Assembly: GCA_905183005.1 (NCBI GenBank) | Contig: CAJJDO010000035.1 | Location: forward strand, 62,001 to 126,000 | DNA length: 64,000 bases | Direction of reading: 5' to 3' | Source: Paramecium pentaurelia | Lineage: Eukaryota; Ciliophora; Oligohymenophorea; Peniculida; Parameciidae | Shown: one piece after another, positions 11,869 through 24,600 of the stretch | Layout: each line of letters opens with the position of its first letter | How positions within the stretch are numbered: position 1 is the stretch's first letter | Position numbers and translations under genes: made by a program | Notes under the pieces: model-generated | What the model saw: only the letters and a program-made list of their open reading frames with translations | What the model was told of the DNA's origin: nothing | The model's database searches: none

Positions 11869-12521
11869 CTATATTCATTTACTTTTCTTTGTAACATTTT
11901 TTTTTATCAATATCTATTTATAATTGAAATATCATAATTAAATCAAAATAATATCTATTATTTTATTAATCATAACTTATTCTTGCTAAGAAAGTTGATT
12001 CATTATATTCTTTAATATTATCATCTAATCTTATCTTAAATGGTAGATTTGCTTATTCTTATAATAGAGACTTGATTAAATATCTAATTTGATAAAATGT
12101 TTAATTTTAAGAGATTTTAGTGCAAATCATTAATAAAGAAAACATTAAATATATGTATCTAAAAGAATGCAATAATGCTTTAAAAATATATATATATAAT
12201 TAATAATTATATTTAACATAAATTAATTTACTTTGCTTAGTACATTACTTTATTAAGAACATAAATTACATAATTTATAACTTAGATTAAATCAATCTGT
12301 AGTAAATTGTATCCCATTGTATATAGGCTTTGTCATATTATTTTATTCTAGGATTGTTTCAAGATCAAATTGATTAGAAGGATCTGTGAAAAAGAACCTT
12401 TTTATATTTTTATTATAGATATTTTTAATCTAATCTATTTATCATCTTTATCGACTTGCTTTATCATTTTCTATTGAATTTATTATTTTAATATATATTT
12501 ATATATATAAATAAATTAATT
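11869..12521. other. Intergenic spacer
   Basis: About 650 bp of very AT-rich DNA with no supported coding frame. TA-rich runs occur near 12186 and 12492, the second just ahead of the Aquarius start. Nothing else seen. Confidence 0.45.
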
Positions 12522-15500
12522 ATGCAAATAGAAGCAGAGAGCAACATAAACATCTAAGAGATTTACTAATCCATGTTGATCCAATAATTTAATATTGCTA
12601 TATTGAGATAGTGGGAGAAGGAATGGTTATTAGAGAATTACTTATTTCCACAAATAAAGAATAATGAATAGTATCTTTAGAATAATAAGTAGATTATCAT
12701 AAGAGCTTGTATTTACTACAATAGCGATTTTAAATTTAAAATAGCTTGAGCAAATCAACATATAAGACAGTCTTTAAGATTAAGAGATCCTTTTGAAGAT
12801 ATTTAACTACATAACAAAAGGATTACCAGATTTTAAATCTTTATAATTAGAAGAAAAATAATAAGTTTATACATTTTTAATGCAATTATTTTGTATGCCT
12901 GAGACACAATTTGTACAAAAAGAATGTTATAAATATTTATCTTAAGCATTATTATTAAGTTCAAACAAAATAGTATAAATAAATTATATTAATATAGTTT
13001 TTGAAATGGCATTTTTTGAGATACCCAAAAATGGTACAATCATATATGAGTGCTTTAAAAGTATAAGGAGGTGGTTAAAAACCAGAATCTTTATTTATAC
13101 CTAATTTAGTGTAGGATATGATCTAAATAATATTTTCATATCCAATTAGCGAGGCAAATTTTAAAGAAAATGAAGAGTTAATACAAATAGAATCTCAAAA
13201 TTAATTTAGAACTTTTTTAGAAAGAAATTCAGCTCCACTTCCTACTCCTAAACATATTATCAAAGCATAAAATGAAAAATTATTGTACAGAAAAGTTACA
13301 TAAACTTAAATGAGATACCTTAAATGTATTGAAAAATTTGTAGATTTTATGATTTTATTATTAAGTTCAATTCCAACAAGAAAGTTTTTAAAGATCTATT
13401 TACTCTCAACAAATATATTACCTTATTTGAAATGTACATTACCTTAATATCATTCATGTGTATTATAGACTTTAGTTTAATCATTTGAACATTATTTAAC
13501 ATATCCAATAAATGATTAGAATGGAGAAGTACTCTCTCTCAAAGATTAATAAGTTATGTAGAAAGATTTCTTAAAGAAATTATAGACAGTACTTTATAAA
13601 TAGTTTAAATTCATGGTATAACAAAAAGAATTAGAAGAATATTAATTCATCAAAAATTTAAGAAGATCAGAAATTGAAAAACTATTTTAAATGATGGTAT
13701 TGGTATTCCCAGTTGATTTATAACCTAAATTATATGAACCTGGGAAGAACTTTGATTTTCTTATCTAAGAAGTAATGAAAGCAGCCTCACCTCCACCATT
13801 TCTAAATCATTATCTAAAAGATACTCCTATTATACCTAATGAATAAATGATATGGGATTATAAACACATCCCTGAAGAATCTAAAAGTGGTGTATTAAAA
13901 TAAGTATTGGCTTTGCCAAAATTGAACTTATAATTTCTATGTTTTGAAGACTATTTAGAAAGAAATTATAAATTATTTAAACTTGAAAGTGCATTTGATT
14001 TAAGAAAAGATTTTGAAGATACAATAATTAGAATGGATCCTAAGTTTGATTAAAATGGTGCATTTATTTATTTTAGTGGATGGGCTAAGGCAGCAACAGA
14101 AGTTATTAAATTCAGAATTCATGAAGTATAAACACCTGAAATAGGGAAAAGAATTCCAAGAAGAGTTTATGGAGAAATTCAATATTCAGTTGAAAGAATG
14201 GCTTAGAATGTAAGAAAGGATTGGGATAGTTTAAAGAAACATTAAGTTGTATTTTTAATAAGCTTTAGAAAAGAAATAGATATGTAGGAATTTTAGAGTG
14301 AACTAAGTGAAAGGTAAAATTTAATAGATTAGATTGAAGAGAATGAGGGATGCAAACTCTTTTGTGAAAAATATGGTATTAGAGCTATTAGAGGAGCTGA
14401 AATAGAATTAGTATACGATGAAAGAAGGAGAGAAATTTTAGATTGGGAAGAACCAGATCCATCTAAAAAATTCTAAGGAAATTTAAGAATTCTTCATGTA
14501 TTTTTAGATTAAGCATAATATCAAGATGATATAGATTGTATTATATTAAATTAATTATTTTAGCTGGTATAAATGCAGAAGGTGAAATCTATGGTAATTT
14601 CAAACTTTTGGTTAAAAGAAATCCAAAAGAAAATAACTTTAAAGCCATTCTTGGATCAATTTAATAAGTTATATTATAGAAACCTTAATTGCCCAAATTT
14701 TTAGATGAAATACTTTTGGGATATGGTGTTGAAGACATTTCTTCATCATAATATTATATGAAAAATCATACAGCTAGTGTAAATTTCAGTCTTATAGATA
14801 CTGTACTTGATTAATAACATTATGATGATGTTATATAATAAAATTCTTTCATACCAGAAGATTTGAAATCTAAAATTACTTTTGGTAATTTAAAAAATAG
14901 AAAAAGAGTTAATAACATTAGATACACTAAACCATAAATAAATGCAATAGTTTCAGCTATGTATCCTGGATTAACATTAGTTGTTGGTCCTCCAGGAACA
15001 GGTAAAACAGATGTAACTGTTTAAATTGTAAATCTACTTTATCAAAACTTCCCAAATGAAAAAACACTTCTGATTACTCATTCTAATCATGCTTTAAATG
15101 ACATATTTTAAAAGATATCAAAAATGGATGTAGATGAGAAACATATGTTAAGATTAGGTATAGGAGTCAAAGATTTAAAATTAAGTAAGACTTTTTCAAG
15201 AGAAGGTAGAATTAATCATATGTTAACCAGAAGATTATAATTATTGGAAATTGTTAGTTAAATTTAAAAAAGTGTGTAAATTATGTTTTCAGAAGAATAT
15301 TCATGTGAGGTATCAGAGATTTTCTTTAAATTACACATTCAAAGATTATGGAATAATTATAAAGAAAAGATTTAATCAGATCCTATGTTTGTTTTTCCAT
15401 TTAATACATTTGTTGAATAAAATCCATAGCTATTTGAAAAGGCTTAAACAAAAGAAGAATAATATAAAGTAATTGAAGACATATTTGAATAAGTTAGAGA

Positions 15501-16693
15501 ATGTAGACCATTTGAGTTATTGAGAAATAAAAAGGAGAGAGGAAATTATATTATTTGTCATTAAGCTAAAATTGTAGCCATGACTTGTACTCATGCTGCT
15601 CTTAAGAGAAATAGTTTTTGTGAATAAGATTTTTAATATGACAACATAGTTTTTGAAGAAGCTGGATAAATATTAGAAATTGAAGCTTTTCTACCTTTAA
15701 CTATGTCTTTAACAGGAAAACTAAAGAGATTAATAATGATTGGAGATCATAATCAATTACCTCCTGTTATTAAAAATGTTAGTTTCTAAAAATTAGCTAA
15801 TATGGAATAATCTTTTTTTATAAGAATGATTAGATTAGGAGTATTTTATCATCAACTTACTGATCAAGGTAGAACTAGACCAGAGATTATGAAATTATAT
15901 TCTTGGAAGTATAAAGAATTAAATTCATTATAATGTTGTCATCCATCTTCAAATAATTAATTTGGATATGCTAATGCAGGATTATGCAAAACATTTTAAT
16001 TTATAGATGTTGATTACAAAGGAGTTTATGAAAATAAGCCTATGCCATACTTCTATTAGAATATTGTCGAAGCTGAATTCATTGTTGCTACGTAATTATT
16101 TTGAATATTCTTAATAGTTATATGTATTTGGTCTTAAGAGGTTATGATCCAAAATAAATAACAATTCTAACAACATATAATGGTCAAAAGATGCTTATTA
16201 AGGATATTATAACTAGAAAGTGTTCCTGGCATTCACTCTTTAGAACACCAGAGAAAATTACCACTGTCGATAAGTTCTAAGGATAATAAAATGACATCAT
16301 TTTAATTTCAATGGTTAGAACATCTTAGCCAGGTTATTTAAGAGATATTAGAAGAATCATTGTAATATATATTTATTATTCTAATAGGTTGCTTTTTCAA
16401 GAGCAAAATTAGGTCTTTATATTTTTGGCAATTTATCTATATTTAATAAAGTACCTGAATTATAAAAAACATTCTCTTAATTTGTGTCAGAACCATTACA
16501 TCTATTACCAACTGAAATGTATAAAACTAAAAGGGCTCATGATGATTTCTAGTTAGAATAATCTCAAAGTGTTAATCATCCAGACTAAATGTATGAAATA
16601 ATAAAGACATAATTAATTGAAAGCCAAAGATAAAATTCTAATAACGTAAACCTATCAGAAGTACATTAAGAATAAGAATCTTAGAGCTAATGA
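12522..16693 (+). CDS. AQR: Aquarius-like spliceosomal RNA helicase (intron-binding protein)
   Basis: SF1 (Upf1-like) helicase that joins the activated spliceosome and contacts the intron upstream of the branch point. 1,348 residues (human about 1,485). Introns: 12671-12692, 12973-12997, 14538-14563, 16092-16117, 16362-16387. N-terminal helical part starts with EIYQ, EWLLENYLFPQ. The helicase core shows GPPGTGKTDVTVQIV (Walker A), LLITHSNHALND, MLRLG, VFEEAGQ (Walker B-like), IGDHNQLPPV, DQGRTRPEI, YFYQNIVEAEFIVA, TTYNGQK, TTVDKFQGQQNDIILISMVRT and AFSRAKLGLYIFG, all diagnostic of Aquarius. C-terminal Gln/Glu-rich tail. Fitting partner for a genome full of minimal introns. Start at ATG 12522, giving MQIEAESN; no better upstream Met. 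Confidence 0.95.
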
Positions 16694-17231
16694 ATATTAT
16701 ATATATTTAGAAAATAAATACACATATAGTTATCACATATTTCTATTGTTTATAAGCATAAATCTAATTAACAGATCATTTCTAAAAATTTAGATATTTA
16801 TATTAATAAATTAAAATATATTTATGATATTATAAATTAAATTTATTATTAATTATAGGTTTATATTGATAATTTAATTATTAATATTAAATTCGTCAAA
16901 AGAATAATCATATATTTATGATAAAGAAATCTAAATGCTATCATAAGGATTAAGAACTATTTAGATTAAGATGTATTAATTTAAAATTCTGATTCTATTT
17001 AACCATAAATTTTGATTTAACAACTAAATAAATTTTTGCAATATAAATAAATGTATAAGTATATATATTAATTTCTAAAATAAATATTAAAGCATTGTTA
17101 ACATTTTTAATATATTAATCTTGGAACATAAAGAATATAATTAGAGTCATGATTTAGTTTAATATTATTCAAATATTATCAAATAATAAAATACTACAAA
17201 AAGAAGCTAATTAAAATCATTTTAGTATTAA
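16694..17231. other. Convergent intergenic spacer
   Basis: About 540 bp between the stop of Aquarius (plus) and the stop of the MORN gene (minus), so it should hold two 3' ends. AT-rich, no feature recognised. Confidence 0.45.
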
Positions 17232-18348
17232 TCATCTCCATTTTATCCTTCTCCCTTCAATCCATTCACCTTCTCTTTAATCTCCAAGCTCAGAAACCAT
17301 AACACCATGACCATGTTATTTTCCTTATTTCCACATTCCTCTGTAGCTGCTACCATTTTAAAATTTAAACACTCCAAATCCTTCCTTCATGTCATAGTAA
17401 TACTAACATAATTTATATTTTTAATATTACATTTCCAGAATACTCTCGTCCATCTGGCCAAGTAAATGTACCTTTTCCATGCATTTAATTATTTATCCAC
17501 TATCCTTCATACTAAATTGGATATTTTTTATTACTTTTCTTCCATCATTATACAGAAAGATACCAAATCCCTCATATTTATTTTTCTAAAATTCCCCTAA
17601 ATATTTGCTTCCATCTTAATATGTTATTTCTCCATATCCTTGCTAATGTCCAAATTTATATCCACCTTTATATTCAAATTATTAATTAATTTCATGCCCT
17701 TCACCATGAAACAATTATTATTTCCATTCTCCTTTATAAATGAATCCATTTTAATCTTAAAATTCTCCATATCCATTAAATTCATTTTCTTCAAAGTTTC
17801 CTTCATATCTAGATTTAATTTATTAGTTACAAACTTCCATCACAACTAATTTATCTTCCTTTGCCTGATTTTTAATCTTTCTTAAATGTTCCTTCATACA
17901 AAGTACCATCTATATCTATTTACCTACCAAATCCTTCTTTTTAAAACTATAAAAATTTTCCTTAGTATTGGCATCCATCATTCATTAAATAACATGGATA
18001 ACTGTTCTATTAAAGAGGCATCAATTCTTTCAATTTGTTTTATATAGATAAATGTAAATTTTAAGGCCATTCTATTTTTTGTACATCTTTTGGTATCATT
18101 TCAATAACTGAGACATTTTATTATGTTAAATTTGATTCCACTTAATTTTAAGTGATTAAAGTAACCTACTTTTCTACTATTTTTGGTTTATTTAAATAAC
18201 CTGTATATAATAGAAGACAATTACGTCTAACACATGTTTGAATTTTGATAATTTTAGTTTCATCTAAAGATATCTCATCTTTAGGAATCAATCCAATATC
18301 ACTATTTAATCTTCCAACATCTTAGTTTGAGCAACAAACTATTCCCAT
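17232..18348 (-). CDS. N-terminally acylated MORN-repeat protein
   Basis: 347 residues on the minus strand, introns at 17403-17430, 17513-17535 and 17809-17830. Starts MGIVCCSNQ, predicted to be myristoylated and palmitoylated. An IQ-like element (IQTCVRRNCLLLYTGY) follows near residue 40. From about residue 130 come roughly nine MORN repeats (CQYQGKFLQFQKEGFGRQ, LYEGTFKKDQKSGKGR, YKGEWKQQLFHGEGHE and so on). The last reads REGEWIEGRRIKW, ending like the MORN protein at 7002-8185 (KEGKRIKW), so the two are paralogues. Likely a membrane- or cortex-bound scaffold; partners unknown. ATG 18348 is chosen for the acylation signal. Confidence 0.86.
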
Positions 18349-19187
18349 ATAATTTAATAAATTATTATTATTCAATTGTATTATCTTTATCATCTTCCAA
18401 TTACGTTTTCATAATTAATCCATATCAATTCTTTAAAAGAAAAACAAAAATCTCTCTTCTAGAAACGAATTGAGATTTTACTATTTAATTTCAATAATTT
18501 TATATTTTAAAACAAAATTTTATCCAATAAGAACACTCTCAAGTTTATAATAATTAGATAATTAATTCAATATTTTCAAAAATTTAGGAAATATTATTAT
18601 TTCTTATCATTAATACTCAATCTTATAATGAGTCGCTCAAAAATTCCATCTTTAAATAAATTATGTTATTCTATCTTAATCATATGAATATTTTCTATAT
18701 TTATAAGAATAAGTAAAATTATAATAATATTAATTATAATTAATTAAGGAATATACTGAGGATGATTAAAAATAAATTAGAAAATAAATAAAACTAGTTC
18801 AAACTCTAAAACTCTAATAAATGTAATTATATTTATTTTATATTTGAAAAGAATATATTTTATAAATTTTTGGTAAAATAGAAAAATAATTTAATGAAAT
18901 ATCATATAAATAGAATTAGTTTAAATTATTAAGTCTAAATTATCATCTATAATCTCTATTCCAAAATAATTAATATACTTCAAATTTTGTTTATATTATA
19001 AATCTAATTAAATATATATTAAGAGTAAATCTTTGAATTTAACTATTCTAGAATGAATATTTTTGTATGATTTGTTTGATTTTATTATTTTGTAATTAAA
19101 GAGTAATCTATGCTTATAATTGTAATATAATAAATCTAACTAACTTTGTTAATATATTATATTTATATTATTATTTAATAAGAAAAG
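18349..19187. other. Divergent intergenic spacer
   Basis: About 840 bp between two outward-facing start codons. Only short frames occur (for example ATG 18627, under 20 codons). No motif or RNA gene recognised. Confidence 0.45.
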
Positions 19188-19643
19188 ATGGCCTCATAAT
19201 TATTAGAAAAGTTATTCTAAAATAACCCTCATTTGAATGAAATTTAAAAAGATCGAATTGCAGAAACATTATAATACTTAGAGTAACATAAAATTTCACT
19301 TTTGTTTGAAGTAATTATTTAAGATGATTAAATTTAGGAATTATTGTCTTAATTAATATTTGAAATGAGCAATTAACCTAGAAAAACACTATTAGATGCA
19401 CTTAAAAATTATAAAAATTAATAATTCTTTGACACATCTGATTATGAAGTAATTTTTGAACATTTTGATATATTTAATGATAAAACTGTCAAGATTAATT
19501 CAATTAGATAGGGATTATAAATAATTGGTATTACAAAATCAGAAGAAGAAATTAATTAAAAATATTAATCTATTTTAAAAAAAGGATTCCTAAATAAAAA
19601 TGAATTTATTGATATTATGAAAAATGAATATACTTAAAGATGA
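19188..19643 (+). CDS. Small EFCAB10-like protein (dimerisation domain plus degenerate EF hands)
   Basis: 142 residues with one 27-nt intron (19311-19337) that does not alter the frame; removing it brings together LLFE and ELLSQLIFEMSNQPRK. The N-terminal YLEQHKISLLFEELLSQLIF...NQPRKTLLDAL resembles the RIIa/Dpy-30-type helix pair of EFCAB10 and other ciliary proteins, where it docks on AKAP-like or radial-spoke helices. The C-terminal half (FEHFDIFNDKTVKINSIRQG ... FLNKNEFIDIM) has the spacing of an EF-hand pair but poor calcium ligands. Likely an axonemal or signalling adaptor; assigned from memory of the family, moderate certainty. Confidence 0.6.
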
Positions 19644-19683
19644 ATTTGGAATATTGTTTAATATAATATTTTATGTAATATTC

Positions 19684-20817
19684 TCATTATTGATGGACTT
19701 AATTTATACAAGATCCTTTAATCTTAAATTCATAAATATTATTTAAGGTTGTTTAGCTTATGTTCATTAAAGCTTCATGTGTGAAAAAGGCTTGATGTCC
19801 AGTGATAATAACATTAGGGAAAGATAACAATCTTGCTAAAACATCATCAGTTAATACTTCTTAACTTACATCTTTAAAGAATAATTTTTCTTCTTATTCA
19901 TAAACATCTAAAATATTAATTTAGATTTATACCTATTGCTAAGCCTCCGATTTTTTTCTTTTTTAAAGCATTAACAACTGCTTTAGTTTCAATAAGAGCA
20001 CCTCTTCCTGTGTTTATAATCATTACATTTTCTTTCATTTTTGTTATAGAATGATCATTAATAATGTGTCTAGTTTAAGGTGTTAACGGACAATGTAAGG
20101 ATATGTAATCACTTTAGTAAAAGATATCACTTTCATCAACATATTGAAATCCCAAAGATTCAGCTAGTTTTTGATCTCTATGGGGATCATAGGCAATAAC
20201 ATTCATTCCAAATCCTTTACAAATTTTAGCAAAGCAAATTCCTATTTTTCCTAGACCTACTAATCCCATAGTTTTTCCATGTAAATTTGATCCAACAAGT
20301 CCATCCAAAGCAAAATTATGATCTCTTGTTCTATTGTAGGCTTTATGAATCTTCCTATTAAGAGACAAAAGAAGAGCCATAGAAAATTCTGCAACTGCTT
20401 CAGGAGAATAAGCTGGGACTCTTACAACATTGATTCCGAGTTTTTCTGCTTCTTTTAAGTCTACATTATTGAATCCGGCACATCTTAGGGCCACTAAATT
20501 TACTCCTTGTGTAGATAACTTTCTTAAGACTTATGCATTAACTTTATCATTGACAAAACAACTAATTAGAATGTAAGAGAAAGTATTTACCATACAGTAT
20601 CACATTCATGTGCTAGTCTGGCACTATTTTCATTTAATTATTCTGCAAAAAATGATAATTTGACTTATTTTTCTTCTGGAAGACTTGTATTAACCTTTGT
20701 TAAGTAGTCTATGTCATATTTCTTGGTATTGAATACTGCTACTGATGGTTGCTATTAATATTTTGAAAGATATACTTTTATTGTATTGAATGCAAATCTG
20801 CTTAAAAGTTTAATCAT
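19684..20817 (-). CDS. D-lactate dehydrogenase (D-2-hydroxyacid dehydrogenase)
   Basis: NAD-dependent reduction of pyruvate to D-lactate. 359 residues, introns 19908-19932 and 20562-20590. Family features: LVALRCAGFNNVDL with the substrate-binding Arg, PAYSPEAVAEF, GLVGLGKIG (Rossmann Gly motif), YDPHRD, LHCPLTPQTRH, MIINTGRGALI, IDVYEQEEKLFF with the catalytic Glu region, and ITGHQAFFTHEAL with the catalytic His. It is closest in layout to bacterial fermentative LdhA-type enzymes. The N-terminus MIKLLSRFAFNTIKVYLSKY is basic and amphipathic, about 20 residues beyond the usual start, so it may be a mitochondrial targeting peptide (inference). Convergent with the upstream plus-strand gene (stops 40 nt apart). 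A bacterial origin by gene transfer is possible. Confidence 0.93.
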
Positions 20818-20851
20818 TATTCTTTAAAATAAATTTATTTTCAATATCAAA

Positions 20852-21534
20852 ATGTATTCTGGATTTAATAGTAAAAAACTTGAATAAGAATATAATTCTG
20901 TAGTAAATAAAATGACAATCTTATTGATAGATTAATTATCATTACAACTTTAACTTAGTAAAGTACCATTATACAATATATAGATTAAATTACAAATAAG
21001 CAATTTTTTGATAAACAATTTTCTAAATTGTTAAATTAGATTAAGTAATTAGAAAATTAAAAGAGTTAATCACCTAAATTCAGCAATCTCTTATAACCAT
21101 TATAGTTTGTTATTTAAAACAATGTCCATTAAATGATATTTAATGAAGAAATATCAAATGTAAAACCTAAATATATTCCTCCAATTTTAGAATAAGATGT
21201 TTAATATTCTACTTAATTTACAAAGTTGTATAGTAATGTTGAAAGATAAATTTTATATATTAATCAAACTAAAAAATAGAAACACTTCTCTCCAAATAAA
21301 ATCAATAGAGTTTGTAAATACTTAGATTAATAGAAAACAAAATAAATCAACTGTAATATTGGAGAATTTTATGCTGATTTTTAAAATGACTCATAAATAG
21401 TTGGAAAAAACAAATTGATTAATTAGAAGTTTTAATCTTTTGATTTAAACAAAATTGCTAAAACATCTTTAAGTGTTGATAATTCATAACATTAAGAAAT
21501 ATCTAGAATTTTAAATTTTAATGAACAGTATTGA
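20852..21534 (+). CDS. Gln/Asn-rich protein, unknown function
   Basis: 218 residues after one intron (20958-20983) that turns two broken frames into one open frame ending at TGA 21532-21534. Divergent from the D-LDH gene, with start codons 34 bp apart. The N-terminal third is helical and Gln/Leu-rich (possible coiled coil); the rest is polar with Lys/Ser/Gln and a central SNVKPKYIPPILEQDV. No signal peptide, membrane segment or known domain. The single-intron rescue of the frame is good evidence that the gene is real; its role is unknown. Confidence 0.62.
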
Positions 21535-21645
21535 ACTTATATATTATTTTGATTTATAAATTAAATAAATTTATTTTTAATTCAATAAATTATAATAATA
21601 GTAATTAAAATACTTATCTTATAAGAAACAAATAGTTAATAAATA

Positions 21646-24600
21646 TCATAATTTTTTTTAAGATTTTAAACAATTCTAGATTTTTTTAACAATAATTAAG
21701 AATTTCTCTTATAAATCTCTTATAAACTCTCTCAATAAAAACATTACTTATACAAATATTGACAATCCTATAGTTCCTATCATCAACCAACCTATCTAAA
21801 ATCTTTGATCAGCATTTAATACACCAATCTAGAATTAAAAATTAATATATTACTATATCATCGAGAGCAAAACCTGTAGATAAAAGCATTAAAACAAATA
21901 TACAAAAATCTGGAACACCATTTTAAATAAGTTCAGCATTAGATGTAAATGGATTTTCATAAAGAATTAAGGCTATATTTAAGAAACTAATAAAACAACT
22001 GAATACTGTTTATAAGAGTGGTTAATAGTAGAAATATACAACTACTATAATAAATAATGCTTTTCTGTTCAAATTGATAAATGAATACATCATAGCTGTA
22101 CTTGATTTAGTATTGATACTTTCATATAATGTGCCATATTAATTTTAAAAGATTTCATGATCCAATAACATATGATGTTTAGTAGTAACATAATAGGATA
22201 TGATTAGAGTAAAGACACAGACACTAATGCTCACATATGATAATATTTGATTGATGAATACAATTTAATAATCCATAAGACTGCTAGGTATTGTTGTAAT
22301 TTGTAGTATAATAGCTAATACTAAATCTAGAAATGCTAAATTTAAAGATTTAATGAAATTTGATAAAAAGTTAATCTTAAATTTATGCAAAGGTTAATAG
22401 ATCTTGTCAATAAGATAAGGGAATCTCTTTTTTGGATTTAAAATTATTTTATTTTATATTTCTACTTAAGCCTTTTAAATTTTTATTTTAGTAAATTTAT
22501 TCTCTGTATTTGATTTAAATTTGTTAGAAGGCGATTGTTTGGTTTCATTCAATTGGAATATTTTAACAGATGATGATTATGTTTTCTATGTAACAGGAGG
22601 CCATATGAATTCTAAGATAAGTAATATCAAACAAGAAATAATTTAAACAGAAATTGTAATTGCTATTATGGCAAAGCAAGTCCATGTGTTATTTAGAAAT
22701 ATTGGATCGACTCCTTTTTCCATGAATTTTTTAGGACTTTCAATATAATAAGGATCAGTAGGTTCATTTAAAACAAAAAATGCTGGAAATAATTAAAAAT
22801 CTCCCCAAGCAGATTTTTGAAAAAACATTCTAACATTTTCAGGAAAATAGATATTAATATAATAAAGATTGTTGATCCAACTTAAAATATCCATAATAGT
22901 CCAAAAAAAGTTGAATCCACCTAATACTATAACAGTTGGAGCTATAAAATAGAGCATTTCTCCAAGAGCAGATTAAGCATTACTAGCACTTTCAGCTTAT
23001 TAAACTTGATTTTAAGAATAAATAACTTTTTTTCTTGGTGTAATAATAATTTCTCTAGTTTCTTCTTCAAGTACACGTCTAGATGTTCTTACTTTAACAG
23101 GAATGAAAATATGTATGAGATTTCCAAGATCAATAGTTTTATTGAATGAAAAATCAATATTACATTTGGAGTTGTTTTCATCAATTTATTCATAATTAAT
23201 AAAGGATTAAAATTCATTTGGAAGAAATTAATCAATAGTGATATTAATTTTAGTGCAAGGATCACCTTAATCAATAGGAAAATTAAGAAATAAGCTATCA
23301 GAAGTAGTAGAATTTGTATAAGTAGCTTCTACTTATGGTTATGGTATTTTAGTGCAGGTTGATTGTTTACAAGTATAATACTTTTCAACTTGACATTTGG
23401 AATCACATCCATCTCCATCTAGAATGTTACCATCATCACATAATTCACCTTCAACTATAATAGCATCTCCACATTTTGTAACACATTTACGATTAACAAT
23501 ATAATATCCTTTAACATTTGTACATTTTGGACATGTTCCTTTTTCATCAGGTTTAGCATCTATAATAGTGCATGTTAGACATGTTTTATTATCTTTACAA
23601 GTGTAACACATATCAGAACATTTCAAACATTCATTTTCTTTTAGATAATAACCATCATAACATTAATCACAAGAACTTCTATATCCTTTTAAAGAACATG
23701 TTTAACAATGAGGAACACATTAGAAACAGATAGATCTTGATAGCATTTTATTAACACAAGTAAAAAGTGAATCGATTTTACAATCTGTACAACCATCTCT
23801 ACTATTTTTATTACCATCATCACATTATTCTCCTTTTGTTAATTCTCCATCCCCACAATTTATATAATTACATATATCATTTACCTTTCCTTTTATTGTT
23901 GTACAACTCTCACATTGATTCTATTCATTTTCAAAAAATCCTTTTTTACATATACATCTAGATTCAGCAACTTCTCTATTCACTATTTAATAATATATTT
24001 ATAATTCTTACCATCAATGCAACTTAGACAATCTGATGCACTTGTACAATTAGAACAAGGTGGAGAACATTCTATAATAAAATTAATAATAATATATTTA
24101 CTTTAACAAACTTGTTTCTCATTTTCAAAGAATCCAATATTACATATACATGATACTCCATCTTAATCTAGTGATCTATTTTCTGAACATGTTAAACATT
24201 CATGATCATTAAGACATTTTCCACATTTACTATTACATTTGATACATTCTGAATTGTCATTCTAATAATATCCATTTGCACATTCACATAATTTATTTTC
24301 AGGGTTCATCTTTCTTGATGATATACAAATTAAACAACCAATATCTGTACCATTAACACAGGAAGTACAAGTGTTATGACATTAAGTACATACTCCATTA
24401 TCATTTAAATATTCATTAGTTTTGCATTAACAAATATTATTAATAAGTTAATATTTTTTAGTGTCATCACAACTTAAACAATTATTGGCATTAGTTGAAC
24501 AAGTTAAACAATTTGTTGAACAATCTAAAAAGTATATATAATATATAAAAAATACTTTCACATAAACCTAGATCATTAATAAATTAATGACTATCAAAAC

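Noticed and set aside
18627..18690. Short plus-strand frame MSRSKIPSLNK
   Set aside because: Under 20 codons before TGA, no intron that extends it.
23767..23961. Plus-strand His/Tyr/Leu-rich frame
   Set aside because: Antisense shadow of the cysteine-rich modules.
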